From Mesostigma viride (Eukaryota; Streptophyta; Mesostigmatophyceae; Mesostigmatales; Mesostigmataceae): 64,000 nucleotides of DNA. A model generated the notes under the pieces. That model was not told where the DNA came from. It was given only the letters and a program-made list of their open reading frames with translations, and did no database searches. Position 1 is the first letter of the stretch, and the number at the start of each line of letters is the position of its first letter. A program made the translations under genes and the position numbers. This document shows positions 25,745 to 36,500 of this stretch, in pieces. The stretch lies in the NCBI GenBank assembly GCA_009746045.1, contig RPFO01000080.1, positions 11,323,764-11,387,763 on the forward strand, read 5' to 3'.

Positions 25745-27598
25745 CTAGGTCCGAGCTGATGACGACCGTTGTTGCAGTATTTGCCAACGTGAATGCCTCT
25801 CCAACGGGCTGCATTGGAGGGTAGACTCCTGTCGCCGGCACCATATGGCTGTACGGGGCCGAAGTCCTTCCCCCCCTGCGGCTGCGCACGTGCCCTCACG
25901 TGCAGGGGTGCTGCCGGCGAGGCGCACGGAATGGTCAACAGTGTCAACCTCCGCGGTTGTGGCGCCACAGAAGAGGAAGGGGCTCATCGGGTCGCTCAAG
26001 CGGTCGCCAAAGGGGGCGACGGGACCATGGGAGGGGATCAACGTCGTGGCCAAAACGTCAAGATCCTCATAAAACCAATAGTCGGGGCGACGCGACAGGG
26101 CGTCAGGGACCGTGTTGTCAAGGCCCTTGACATATTCGATCTTGAACGGACCGAACTGTGCCAAATATTCAAGCCAACGGGCTTGGCGTGGCGTAAGCGT
26201 GGGCTGCGTCAACAAGTGCGTGAGGGGCCGATGGTCGGTCTGGATGATCAAGCGGTACGGGTCCGCAGGGTCGGGTTCGGCCATGGCCACGTTGAACTGA
26301 GCACCCAGAAGATGGTGCCGCCAAGTATGGCAACAGTACACCACGGCCAACAACTCTTGCTGATGGACCGGGTAATTTCTTTCGGCCGGGATCATCGTCC
26401 GGGAGATATACTCGACCGGTTGGAGACCGAGACCATGGTCTTGGAGCAGCACACCGCCAATAGCAACCTTGCTAGAATCGCTATTGACCACGAATGGCTT
26501 GGTGGGATCCGGAAGGATGAGGACAGGCGCAGTGGCGAGCCTGGCCTTCAGCAGGTCAAAGGCCTGTTGACACAGGCCTGACCATTCCCACGGTACGTCC
26601 TTCTTGAGGAGGTGAGTAAGCGGGGCCGCAATGGTCGCGAAACGCGGGATGAAGCGGCGATAATACGATACCAAGCCCAAGAAGCTGCGCAAGGCGCGAA
26701 CATTCGCGGGAACAGGCCACTGTTGGACGGCGGCGACCTTATCGGGGTCCGTGGACACGCCCTTGTCCGAGAGAATGTGGCCTAGAAAGGGGACGCTGCG
26801 GCCTGATTCTACCTTGCTGCGGCGGGCGGACAGTTTATTATCCGCCATGATCTGCAGAACCGCGGCAACATCCTCCAAGTGCTCCTCGAACGTGCGAGAG
26901 AAAATGAGGATGTCATCCAAGTAGATGGCCACGCAGGTGCGTTTGTACGGCTGCGTCCCCGGGTCCCACGGGATAGTCGGGTCGCGCAGGTCTGCCGAGA
27001 CCTGGGGCAGCCGACTAGTGCCCATCACCGACCTAAAGAGGTGGTTCATGAGCATCTGAAAAGAGGCAGGGCTGTTACACAAGCCCATGGCCGCCACGCG
27101 GAATTGGTAATGGCCAAAAGGCGTGGCAAAGGCTGTTTTATGGCAATCTTCGGGGGCGATCCGAAGTTGCCAAAAACCGTCTGCACAATCGAGCACCGTA
27201 AAGTACTTTGCGCCCTCCACCTTATTAAATATATCATCGATGCGGGGGAGGGGATACTTGGACTTCACGGTGATCGCATTGAGTTTGCGATAATCCGTAA
27301 CCAGACGCCACTTCCCATTGGGTTTGGGCACCAGCAACACGCCCGCGCTGTAAGGGCTATTGCTGGGCTCGATCAAGCCGGCCTCCAACAAGCCGACCAA
27401 GATCTTCTTGAGCTCTGCCAACTCCACGGGCCCCATGCGAAAAATGGGTGAGGTGGTAGGTGGGTGCCCCTCCTGCAAATGAATGCGGTGGAGCACCGGT
27501 CTGGCCGGGGGAAACGTAGGTGTTTTCTCCTCAAACACGGCTGAATACTGATCGAGCACTGCGTTGAGTCGTTTCACCTCGTCTTCCGACAAGTCCAT
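25745..27598 (-). CDS. pol: Ty3/gypsy reverse transcriptase and RNase H
   Basis: 617 residues. RT shows KWRLVTDYRKLN, FTVLDCADGFWQLRI (first catalytic Asp) and YLDDILIFS (YxDD). The tether leads into RNase H with VNSDSSKVAIGGVLLQ, a Glu in HQQELLAVV and QTDHRPLTHLL. An extra 30-residue stretch (GTSRLPQVSADLRDPT...) precedes the YLDD strand compared with common gypsy RTs. The last 45 residues or so look out of frame. A different minus frame at 25889-25701 reads a more protein-like VPATGVYPPMQPVGEAFTLA, so a frameshift near 25890 is likely. Together with the TAG before integrase, pol is probably broken. Confidence 0.93.
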   Translation of the reverse strand: MDLSEDEVKRLNAVLDQYSAVFEEKTPTFPPARPVLHRIHLQEGHPPTTSPIFRMGPVELAELKKILVGLLEAGLIEPSNSPYSAGVLLVPKPNGKWRLVTDYRKLNAITVKSKYPLPRIDDIFNKVEGAKYFTVLDCADGFWQLRIAPEDCHKTAFATPFGHYQFRVAAMGLCNSPASFQMLMNHLFRSVMGTSRLPQVSADLRDPTIPWDPGTQPYKRTCVAIYLDDILIFSRTFEEHLEDVAAVLQIMADNKLSARRSKVESGRSVPFLGHILSDKGVSTDPDKVAAVQQWPVPANVRALRSFLGLVSYYRRFIPRFATIAAPLTHLLKKDVPWEWSGLCQQAFDLLKARLATAPVLILPDPTKPFVVNSDSSKVAIGGVLLQDHGLGLQPVEYISRTMIPAERNYPVHQQELLAVVYCCHTWRHHLLGAQFNVAMAEPDPADPYRLIIQTDHRPLTHLLTQPTLTPRQARWLEYLAQFGPFKIEYVKGLDNTVPDALSRRPDYWFYEDLDVLATTLIPSHGPVAPFGDRLSDPMSPFLFCGATTAEVDTVDHSVRLAGSTPAREGTCAAAGGEGLRPRTAIWCRRQESTLQCSPLERHSRWQILQQRSSSART

Positions 27599-27609
27599 GC
27601 CAAGCGAGT

Positions 27610-28269
27610 TTAACGAAACTCCAGCCTGGCATGCTGGGCGCTGGGCCCGCGCGCGTGGGCAAGGGCGTCCAGACGAATGGAGTAAACGGGAGGAGGCTGT
27701 CGGGCTCTCATCATCCGCTTGAACTCCCTTTTGGACATGAGAATGTCCGCAAGGCGACGACGGTCACTCTTGAGGGCAGGCGTGTCATCGGTGATGGTCA
27801 TGCCGTTGGCCGCATACTGCCGCTCAGGTAACCAGAATGACCCATCTGGGAAGTGGGTAACCATGGTACCAAAAGAGACGGTCACCTTGGATATGTGCAG
27901 CCAGTCAATCCCTAGGATGATATCAGCCGCTTGTAAGGGAATGACCGTGGCGCGAATGGGCACGCTGGTGCCTTGTACGATAGGGGCCAAGTCCGCATAG
28001 CCCGGGGATGGCTGAGTGTAGCCATCCGAGTATCGCACGCGCCGAGCAATGGTATGGGGAGTCGGGGTTACTCCCAGGCGCTGCACTATGGCCTCACTGA
28101 TGAAGGTGGTAGCCGCACCACTGTCAATGAGGACCTTGATGCCCTCCAAACAACGCCCAGAGCCCTGGGGGTCTGGTAGGCTTCCAGTGAAGAGGAGTAG
28201 TTGCCGCGGGCCTTCGCTAGGCTCCGCTTGCCATTCCTGGGTCTCTGTCACCACATTACATGGTAACAA
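27610..28269 (-). CDS. pro: Ty3/gypsy aspartic protease
   Basis: 219 residues. VLIDSGAATTFISEAIVQRLG contains the DSG catalytic motif of retropepsin-like proteases, and ADIILGIDWL is the ILGxDWL motif that closes the fold in gypsy proteases. It lies in a third frame relative to gag (ends 28329) and RT (starts 27598), so gag-pro-pol expression needs either programmed frameshifts or an ancestral single frame now interrupted. It would cleave the Gag-Pol polyprotein. Confidence 0.87.
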   Translation of the reverse strand: MLPCNVVTETQEWQAEPSEGPRQLLLFTGSLPDPQGSGRCLEGIKVLIDSGAATTFISEAIVQRLGVTPTPHTIARRVRYSDGYTQPSPGYADLAPIVQGTSVPIRATVIPLQAADIILGIDWLHISKVTVSFGTMVTHFPDGSFWLPERQYAANGMTITDDTPALKSDRRRLADILMSKREFKRMMRARQPPPVYSIRLDALAHARGPSAQHARLEFR

Positions 28270-28328
28270 AACTTGGGCGACTTGTTCATGGCCGGGTAAG
28301 GTGTCGCCCGGAGTGCCCTCCCGGCCTC

Positions 28329-30203
28329 TCAGTCCAACGCCTCTCCTGCAGGCCCCTCGTCCACCGGTGTGCCTCGCAGGTGGCCGGATGCGGCCGCGGA
28401 AGAGCCATCATCAGGCTCGGCCGCGTCTGCGGCATCCAGTTGGTTGAGGGCATGCCCAGCTTGCTGGTAGGCGCTTGGGGGCGCCTTGGGTTGTTGGTAC
28501 AGCCGGGGCTGTTGGCGCGCTTGTTGCAAGCGTCGGGCACGCTCACCCGCACTGGGAGCTGTGCGCATATTTCGCGCCGGTGGTGGCCTCGAGGCCATTT
28601 GCGGGGAGGCCGCTTGGAAGTTGTTGCGTTGCACAGGCGGGGCCTGGTCCAGCGGAGGGAGATCAGGGCACTCACGTTTGATGTGCCCCACGCGGTTGCA
28701 GTGGTAGCACTGAATCCGGGAAGTGTCCAAGGCATTAATGTCCAGGACCTCGCACTGTAGCTCATCCACCCACACGGGGGCGAATCCCAGCTCATTGAGT
28801 TCCAGTGCATTCACGCGGGGTTTTGGGGTCCGCTGCACCAAGGGAGCTATCTCCGCTAGGTAGGTCTTGATGTCCTGCAGGTTCCATTGAGCCCAGGAGA
28901 GGTGGGCGAATTTCCGCTTCACCTCATCCCGGAATTCGGGTTGCAAGCCCTCATAGAACCTTGCCAAGGCTTCTGGGCCCATCAGGTCATCAACCCGCCC
29001 AGCTAGAAGCTCGAACTTGGTCATATATTCCCGATAGCTCAGGTTCCCCTGCTTGAACGCCCCAAAAGCCTCCCGGTCCAGCTTGTCTTGGTCGGGTGGC
29101 AGGTACTTGGCCCGTGCTCGCCGAAATAATTCAGCCAAGCTGCTGGGGAAGCCATTGGCCAGGGCGCTTTCGCAATGGAGAGCTTGTCTCACATCGGGAG
29201 CCAGTGCCTCGCTGGACACCAGCTTGACCTTGATATCCTCGTCCAAGAGCTTGCGATTGTATGTCTCCCAGATGTCGATCTTCTGAGACACTGCAATCTC
29301 CCAAGCCTCAAACTCTTGGTACGAGCAGTCGGGTTTAAACTTGGGAATATCCGACAGCTTGGGCAACGGTGGTAGTCGCCCTGCATTGTGAGTATCATCG
29401 TCATGATGGCCCATGATACTCGCGGGTCTCCCGGGCCCGGCCACACCTTGCGAGGTGTGCCCACGCGGGTAACCTGCCGGGGGGCTGCACTCATCCTCAC
29501 CCGGGTGCTCATACCCATGTGGGTAGTGGGCGCGGCTTGCATAATGATGGGCGGCGGTGGCCGCTGGGTGCTGCGCTCGTGGGTCACCCGGAGCCAGGCG
29601 GTCGTATGCTGAGTTGGGGAGGGGAATCGCCTCCCCTGCGACCCCGAAGGAAGACCGACCGGTCCGTGCGGTGCCCTGGCCCTGCCCAGCCATATTTGGC
29701 GAGGCATGGCCGAAGGGGCTAGCCCCAAGGGGTCCAGGCGCATGATAGGACGCCCGATTCGCAGCGCGGCGAGACCGCGATCGGCTATCATACAAGGGTG
29801 GCGCCGGGGCGCTGCTGGGCCAAGTGGCCAATGTAGGTTGCGGCAGCACCGTAGGCAGGGCCCCACTCCTACCGTAGTGCAGGGTAACATTATTCCCCTG
29901 CGCCCCCGCGCCGGCTCCTACACCAAGGGCCGGACCCGCCGACAATCCCGCGATGGATGTTCCACTTGGTGGTCCATTAAGGGGATTCACTACAGGGCTA
30001 CCAGGTGGTGCACCGGCAGCCGCCGAGGAATTCCCTCCCAAACGTGGGGTTTGTGCTGGGGATGACCCCCTAGAGCCACGCTCACTACTCGGGCGTGAGT
30101 GATTTTGGGTAGCTCTCTCTGCCGCCTCGAGTGCTGCCACGAGGGAAGGGGCAGGAGAGAAGCGATGGGCCTCTCGTCGCCCTCGCTCAATACCGTCAGC
30201 CAT
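28329..30203 (-). CDS. gag: Ty3/gypsy Gag polyprotein
   Basis: 624 residues. The N-terminal 290 are low-complexity (Pro/Gly/Ala/His-rich). The capsid-like core runs from about PKFKPDCSYQEFEAWEIAVS through KYLPPDQDKLDREAFGAFKQ and ALARFYEGLQPEFRDEV, matching the retrotransposon gag (Retrotrans_gag) pattern. One CCHC zinc knuckle CYHCNRVGHIKREC follows and would bind the element RNA in the particle. The C-terminal tail is Gln/Pro-rich. The frame is intact from ATG to stop. Confidence 0.9.
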   Translation of the reverse strand: MADGIERGRREAHRFSPAPSLVAALEAAERATQNHSRPSSERGSRGSSPAQTPRLGGNSSAAAGAPPGSPVVNPLNGPPSGTSIAGLSAGPALGVGAGAGAQGNNVTLHYGRSGALPTVLPQPTLATWPSSAPAPPLYDSRSRSRRAANRASYHAPGPLGASPFGHASPNMAGQGQGTARTGRSSFGVAGEAIPLPNSAYDRLAPGDPRAQHPAATAAHHYASRAHYPHGYEHPGEDECSPPAGYPRGHTSQGVAGPGRPASIMGHHDDDTHNAGRLPPLPKLSDIPKFKPDCSYQEFEAWEIAVSQKIDIWETYNRKLLDEDIKVKLVSSEALAPDVRQALHCESALANGFPSSLAELFRRARAKYLPPDQDKLDREAFGAFKQGNLSYREYMTKFELLAGRVDDLMGPEALARFYEGLQPEFRDEVKRKFAHLSWAQWNLQDIKTYLAEIAPLVQRTPKPRVNALELNELGFAPVWVDELQCEVLDINALDTSRIQCYHCNRVGHIKRECPDLPPLDQAPPVQRNNFQAASPQMASRPPPARNMRTAPSAGERARRLQQARQQPRLYQQPKAPPSAYQQAGHALNQLDAADAAEPDDGSSAAASGHLRGTPVDEGPAGEALD

Positions 30204-32674
30204 CGCGTGGTGGCTGGTAAAGTGTGAACAATGTGCCTCTAGTCACCTTGGCGGGATGACAAATTAAGCACAAAAATACGTCAATTAAAGGACGTGAGAT
30301 ATTACTGCAGCTTGCCGGAGCTGACAGTAAGTATCCCAGATATAGGGTGTGAGGCAATGGCCAAGACGCCAAACAATGCGTGAAATTGCAACCCACACAG
30401 CGTTTCCGTTTAAAGCACGCAATATAAGGAGATTCGTTTCCGGACGAATCCCTTAGGTCAACCGGACAAGGCCAGGTTGGGGCATGCAAGAACCGCAATA
30501 TGGGTAACGGGTATGGGCAGTTAGGATTGTGGGGATCCGACCCCCACAATGAATTACTGCAAGCGGAATTAGTAAGGGTTCCGGCCCTTATATAATTCCG
30601 TTGCTGATCCGGATCAGATTACAGAAAAACGGGACGGGATAGAGGCCACTAGCCCTTAAATGGTGTCCAACTCGCGCCTAAAAATAGGCTCCAGTTGCAC
30701 CTTGCATGGTAATGTCCACAACCTAACCTAAAAACAATTTAGGGTCCATACTGGGACCAAAGCACACACATATAGGGACTTACTTGGGGGTCATGTCATT
30801 GGTCATGTTGCAATGTCCTATGGGTGCTAAATATAGCACCACCCTCAGGGGGGTGCGCGAGTGCGAGAAAAACACTCATGTATAATGCATTATTACACCT
30901 GAAAACAGTTCCGTTGCTCCCAACATTTTAAAGGCAGTTGCTTGGGTAGCCAGGCATGGCTTCTGAACACTGACATGACAGGTTGTCCCAGGGACCCAGA
31001 TGCATTATCTAAAAATAACTCGCGCCTAAAAATAGGAGCCAGTTTGGCTGGTGACATTTGCTAGCATTACAAGGCAGGCGCCTCAGTCCGTAGCATCATA
31101 AAACATCATAAATGATCAAACATGCATTATTTCATCAATTCCAGCATACAGAACATCCATAACAGCGATTAAACATAGGTAGCCATGCCAATGCACAGTC
31201 ACATTCGCGCGTATCATGGCATGGTAAGGCCAATGACTACCCACCACACAAGCCTACCACATGCACAGTTTTTCTCACATGTCAGTGCTAGACTAAATAA
31301 GTAAAAGTAAGCCTAGATCATTGGAAATGCTAACTGGAGCTCCTTATATGCTGGGCTTCATCATTTCAGCTGTTAACTGGCTACGGGGCGACATGCGGCA
31401 CTAAGTGGCATTACAATGGTATGAGGCGTGCACAATGGTGCTTTTGAATGGCCGGGTAATGCTCAAAATGATCGCTAACACACAGCTTAAACTATGCTTC
31501 ATGTTGTTCTAAAGAAAACGTCACCATGTGGTGGCTACCAAGCTCTACTAGCAGGTATACCACTGTGCCAAGGCCCAAATGCACGTGTGCAAGGGGCTAC
31601 GTAGCCCATGCATCCACAACATAAAAAATGACCTCCATATGCTTGCCTGAGATGAAATGACACAGAGACAACTCATGGACCTTCTTTTGAATGCAAGCAG
31701 GGCACTGGGACCTCCACAGGTGTTACATGAAGACAGATGGGGTGACTGCACAACAGCAATACTAACAAAGCTAAAAGGCTAACCAAAAACAGGCCAGGAT
31801 ACCATCTATTCTTAAGGATTTAGGCTATAGAAACCATCATGATACCATATAGAACTTATTTACATGTAACACCAATCATTATTCTAGTATATTTGGTGCA
31901 GACGCAGCCAATCATGCACAAAACTGATGAAAATCTGACCGTAATGGCTGTGCGCAACCACCACCACAAACCATTACAGAAAAGTAGTAACGAAGCAACT
32001 TTGACATCCCAAACCTTCAACAATGAGTCCGAGATTACTTACCGAGTGATACGACGACTTTATCTTGTCGACGGTAACCGCAGGGACACTAAACTACGCC
32101 AGGTCGAAACCGCAAAAAAAAGGCTCAAGGACAGCTAGCAAGCTGACGACAGGGCCGATGCGTCAAGACTTTCCTGGCCCACGACACTAATGAAATATTC
32201 GAAATACATCGTAGCAAATTTACTCGATGCGAAATATTCAATTATAAAGCCGCCGATAACAAGTGCTAGCTTCATTGTCACTCCCGTCACAATAAACACG
32301 CGTTGACGCAGTAAAACCCAGACCGAGATGATTGCGCACCTCAGTAAATGTTGCGCGACTGCGGCTACAGCATCTTTATAACGCATAAATAATGCCTACA
32401 AAATTTGGAACGAATCCATGCATCGATGCTCCTACACCAATCAGTTTTCTGCACCGCCATAGCCTCGAATATGCATGTTCGTAATTATTTTACATTCACT
32501 TTCGTCCCGGTGGACCTGGGTACCCCCTGTACTGTAACCGTTAATTAGTCCCTGTAGACTTGGTCGAAACATAGTGATGTCCGGTATCAGGGCGTAGAGC
32601 ACATCTAGCTCTAGCAGCAGACCTAAAAATATCACGGAAATGTCCACTGGCATTCGCGCCGCGCCGCTTCCCAT

Positions 32675-32727
32675 CTCGCGCCTATTTGTAGGCGCGAGTT
32701 CAACTCGCGCCTACAAATAGGCGCGAG
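32675..32727. other. Perfect inverted repeat with two nested hairpins
   Basis: Arm 32675-32698 (24 nt) and its exact reverse complement 32704-32727 are separated by TTCAA. Each arm is itself a hairpin: CTCGCGCCTA pairs with TAGGCGCGAG around a TTTG or CAAA loop. It lies about 40 bp inside the primer site, where RNA dimerisation/packaging signals usually sit in retroelements; that role is inferred. Confidence 0.85.
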
Positions 32728-32745
32728 CACCATTTAAGGGCTAGG

Positions 32746-32764
32746 AAAGTTTCCTCCGAGTCCA
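32746..32764 (-). other. Primer-binding site of the chromovirus
   Basis: On the minus strand TGGACTCGGAGGAAACTTT begins one base inside the 5' LTR. The TGG start would pair with a tRNA CCA end. It is clearly related to the outer element's primer site. I cannot name the tRNA. Confidence 0.65.
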
Positions 32765-32765
32765 G

Positions 32766-33501
32766 TTTAACACGTATGGCTATTTAAAATAGCGCCTTAG
32801 TGATTGAGAATGAATGCGAAAGACCTTTTACTTCCTATGCGTCACAGCGCACGATGGTGGCTTAAGAATACTCGTCACACAATACGAATAAGCTCAAACC
32901 CGGAAAACCGGTTTCGTATATTACAATGTTACCACACAGATTAAAACACTCAATGCGGGAAGACTTACACCCAGTAGGCGAGGGATTCACACTCGAGCCC
33001 ACAGGAGATTTACACTCCAGGATTAAGCGATGGTAAATAATCTGTAGAGCAACGTGGTAAATTACGATACAAGGTCCGGACTGCTGGCATAGCTCGTGCC
33101 TTCCTATTTTGTCCCTTCGTCCCCGTTGGTGGCTGCGCCTGGCGCTGCCAACCAGGCATGACGTGAGGTCCGCGGGGACGGGCTTCTCGAACCGTCTAGA
33201 ACACATTAAAGACCAGTACGGCTAGAGGCCTCTCCTGAAAAATATCCAAATGTCCGTAGGAACCATCATAACGCATGTGCAGTGCCACTTGGCTGTCCCG
33301 TAACTCCCGTTCAGGCGCTAGGTCTGCCTACGGCGCAAAAGCCAAGTTCGTCAGCAAAACTTCTACACTTACTTCCACACGGATTGCCTCGGCTGCCAAC
33401 TATACTATGGCCTCGGCACTGGCGCCGGATTACGGTCGGCGCCGATCGACCGGGACGGATAATTTAATATACCACAAACGGCATGTTGCATCCGTGCAAC
33501 A
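32766..33501 (-). repeat. 5' LTR of the nested chromovirus
   Basis: 736 bp; partner of 22947-23679. Followed on the plus side by target duplication CTGCT (33502-33506). Confidence 0.92.
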
Positions 33502-33506
33502 CTGCT

Positions 33507-36500
33507 TCTCCTTTGCAAGGTCATTCCCATGGCCTCTATCATCCCACTCCAGCATGGGTCCTATCTACCGGGACCCTTACACGAGTAAAAAAAAAGAATG
33601 GGTCCAGGTTGGCGTAAGGCCGGCTACCTACTCCGGGTCCTGAAAGTGGCAGCTCACACTCGACTCGAGTAGCCTAATAACGTGCACTCAACAAGTGAGG
33701 CACCACTTGAAGCTGGGAGATCCAAATATGCTCAACAACATGAGGAATGCTTTACAGCACGACCTCAGAGAAGCAACTGGGTCTTATCTCGATAAACAGG
33801 GACATGTGTAGCATGGCGTGACATGCTTAAAGTCGCTGGCGACGCCGATCGATACCATGTGGGCGGCGCAACGCAGACGTGGTCGGAAAGACCATGCACG
33901 GTCGCACGAAGATATGCCGCATGCAACCGACATAAAAGTGTCGCCATAATAGACATCCGGATTCGATCACCTTGGTAACGTTCTCGGCATAGGGGCCCAA
34001 GAGAAAGGGTCATGGTGGCCGGACACTTCATACCTGAACGGCGTGATGACCATATGGGCGCCTCAGTGCGCCAACGCACGACAGGGCGCAACAGTAGTCG
34101 GTGACCGAATGTCGAGGCGAAGGGGCGGCTACAGCCATTAAGCGCCAATTGTCGTAGCAACGCAGGTTGAAGCAATCCGGTCAATGTCGCACCAACAATT
34201 GAAAAGGCGGCGACGGGGGCTGCGACAACATGAAGTGCCGCCAATGTCTCCAGAGTCAGCACTCGCAGTCGGAGAGGCATGAGGACCGCGGCAGCATGAA
34301 ATGCCGCCAACGAGGGCCGGTGTCGTCGCCCTAGAAGCATGGAGAGCCGAACACGAGGCGGATCAGCATGACGCTCGAGCAGAGACTCTCATGACGGGCG
34401 GATCTGCACGGGTCGCTGTAAAGATACCGAGGCGTCAGCCGGTTCACGGCCGGCACGGGGGCTGGTCCCTCGGAGACAGTGAGCTTGCAAGCAGGGGCCG
34501 TCGAGACGCGCGACTGCCTTGACTTCTCTTCTCTTCTCCATGTCGACTGCCAGGCCATTAGCTTGCGTGGGTTAGAAATGTCGAATGCAGCCGCAAAATC
34601 GCCAGGAACCAATTGAAGTCACGTTCGGTAGCTGAAACATCGTGGTTGATGTTGGACGTTCAGGTACCGACTGTCATTGACGCCACATCTGCAAGGTGGC
34701 TCGATGTGTTGTTGGGTCTGGGGAATTGCGGTCTGGTATGTTGGTTTTGGGAGTGGTTGGTTGTTTTCCACAAGGGTAAGTACTGTAAGGAAACACTTCG
34801 ATGGCATGTGCACTCAAGACGTATAGGCCAACCCAAGAGACAACACCCACAAGGATCACGACTATCATGGGTCCTTTGGCAGCCACAACACAGTCCTCTA
34901 CCATCCATATGGCATGTGAGGCTCGATCACTCCCTCCAGAGAGTTTTTAGCAACCATCCAAACCATGCACACTGTTCACGAATGATTCCACGTGCAGGTA
35001 AGGCAAACTAACCATTGCCGTGACATTGATGTATCGAGGAGACAACATGGATGTTCATACTGTACCTAAGTCCAGAGCGAAGATTGTGAACAAACACTTC
35101 CAAAAGTCACTCGTGCAAGCAAATTTCAAACCTATTCAACTCAATTAGAGTGCGCACAACCAGGTATTAAGTCTATCTGCTAATGCACTAAGACCGTCTT
35201 TCCAAGAGCTCTCCTCCCCCCCATAACAGATCATATAGCGCCCACGCTATGGGATGCACAAAGGTGTCCCAAGAGCACTACATTTCGCCACCGCGGAAAC
35301 CCAATTTATGCGAGAATGTGGTTCCGTCAATACGGCGGGGGTTACAAATTCAATTTCGAAGTTCGGCACCGTCGGATACCAGTAAAGCAACACTTGTTAT
35401 CTAGAATCGCGCCATTTGGCATCAATTGGCCGGTTCTGAAAATTCGATGAAATCTCTAGTCCTTGGTCGAATATTTCCCTCCGATTTGGATGACGAAAAT
35501 CGAGTACGAATTTCTTAGTACAGTCCACCGTTTAGTTCAGTTCAGTTTATTCCCACGCCGCTTGCTGACCTGACGGAGGCCAAATTCGTACTGAACACTA
35601 TCGCAAGTCCGGCGGTCGATACTAAAAATTGCTACTTCCGAGATGTCTGACGGAATTCCTGCTAGGTCCATGCTTTGGTACTGGACGGATGCTGAAATTC
35701 ACTGCGGTTCTGTCCGAATGAGGAAAATTGTCAGAAATCTACTCTCGATACGAACGTAACGAGAATTTCAAGTATCTGACGCTCGGAGAGCTGCCACCGT
35801 TTTCCCCTACTTGACCGAACCACATTCCCCGCTAAAAAAGGTGTCCTAGGCGGCGAAATGTAGTGAGTATTGGCTAGGGAAGGATGTGGAGGCGCATGAA
35901 TCCAATGGAGGGATAGATAGCGGACCCGAGCAAGGCTGGCCATAGTTAGCATCGCGCGGTGAGGAAAACGAGATTCCTAGTTGGGTAATGCTTCAGAAGA
36001 GATCCAAGTCATGGATGTGACGGGTGGCATCTGAAAACTGCGGGTACAAGGGTCATTGATGTGACAGGTTGCAGCTGAAAACTGCAAGTACAAGGGTAAT
36101 TGGTTTGGTAGGTTGCCATGCCCGGACTATAGGACCGGTCACTGTTACAATACAAGCATCCGGGGGTTCATGTACCATATCCTCACGTGTACTCATAACG
36201 GGCTATCATGAGAAGGAAGAATGGTACCACCCACATCAACAGTCAACAACATTAAGAGTCTCTGTGCCCGACTGAGGGTACATGTCCAAGCAGGAGAGGT
36301 GTCAAACACGGTATATATGGTATTATGCTAGCAAAACTACTTGCGAGGGCGGGCTTTAGGAAGGAGTGTGAAACGAAACATTTATTAAGCATCCATTAAA
36401 CATTCATTCCATACAAGTCCAACACGAGGCTAAGCGTCTTGCACAGGTCCATGAGTCAAAGACTTATTTTATCATTATGGGGGCCAAAATGAGCTCAGGT

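Larger units (their letters stand above)
30204..32765 (-). other. Long untranslated leader of the chromovirus
   Basis: 2.56 kb between the 5' LTR and gag, with no recognisable ORF; long for a gypsy leader. It holds two diverged ACTCGCGCCTAAAAATAGG motifs (about 30668 and 31018) related to the perfect double hairpin at 32675-32727. Confidence 0.6.
22947..33501 (-). mobile_element. Nested Ty3/gypsy chromovirus, 10.6 kb
   Basis: LTRs at 22947-23679 (733 bp) and 32766-33501 (736 bp) differ at about seven positions, including a 1-nt and a 2-nt indel. 5-bp target duplication CTGCT at 22942-22946 and 33502-33506. Gene order on the minus strand is gag, protease, RT/RNase H, integrase, chromodomain, the Ty3/gypsy order. 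The left LTR end is TTTAACACG on the plus strand, so the element starts TGTT but does not end in CA. It sits inside, and in the same orientation as, the outer LARD-like element. Several frame breaks suggest it is at most marginally functional now. Confidence 0.92.
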
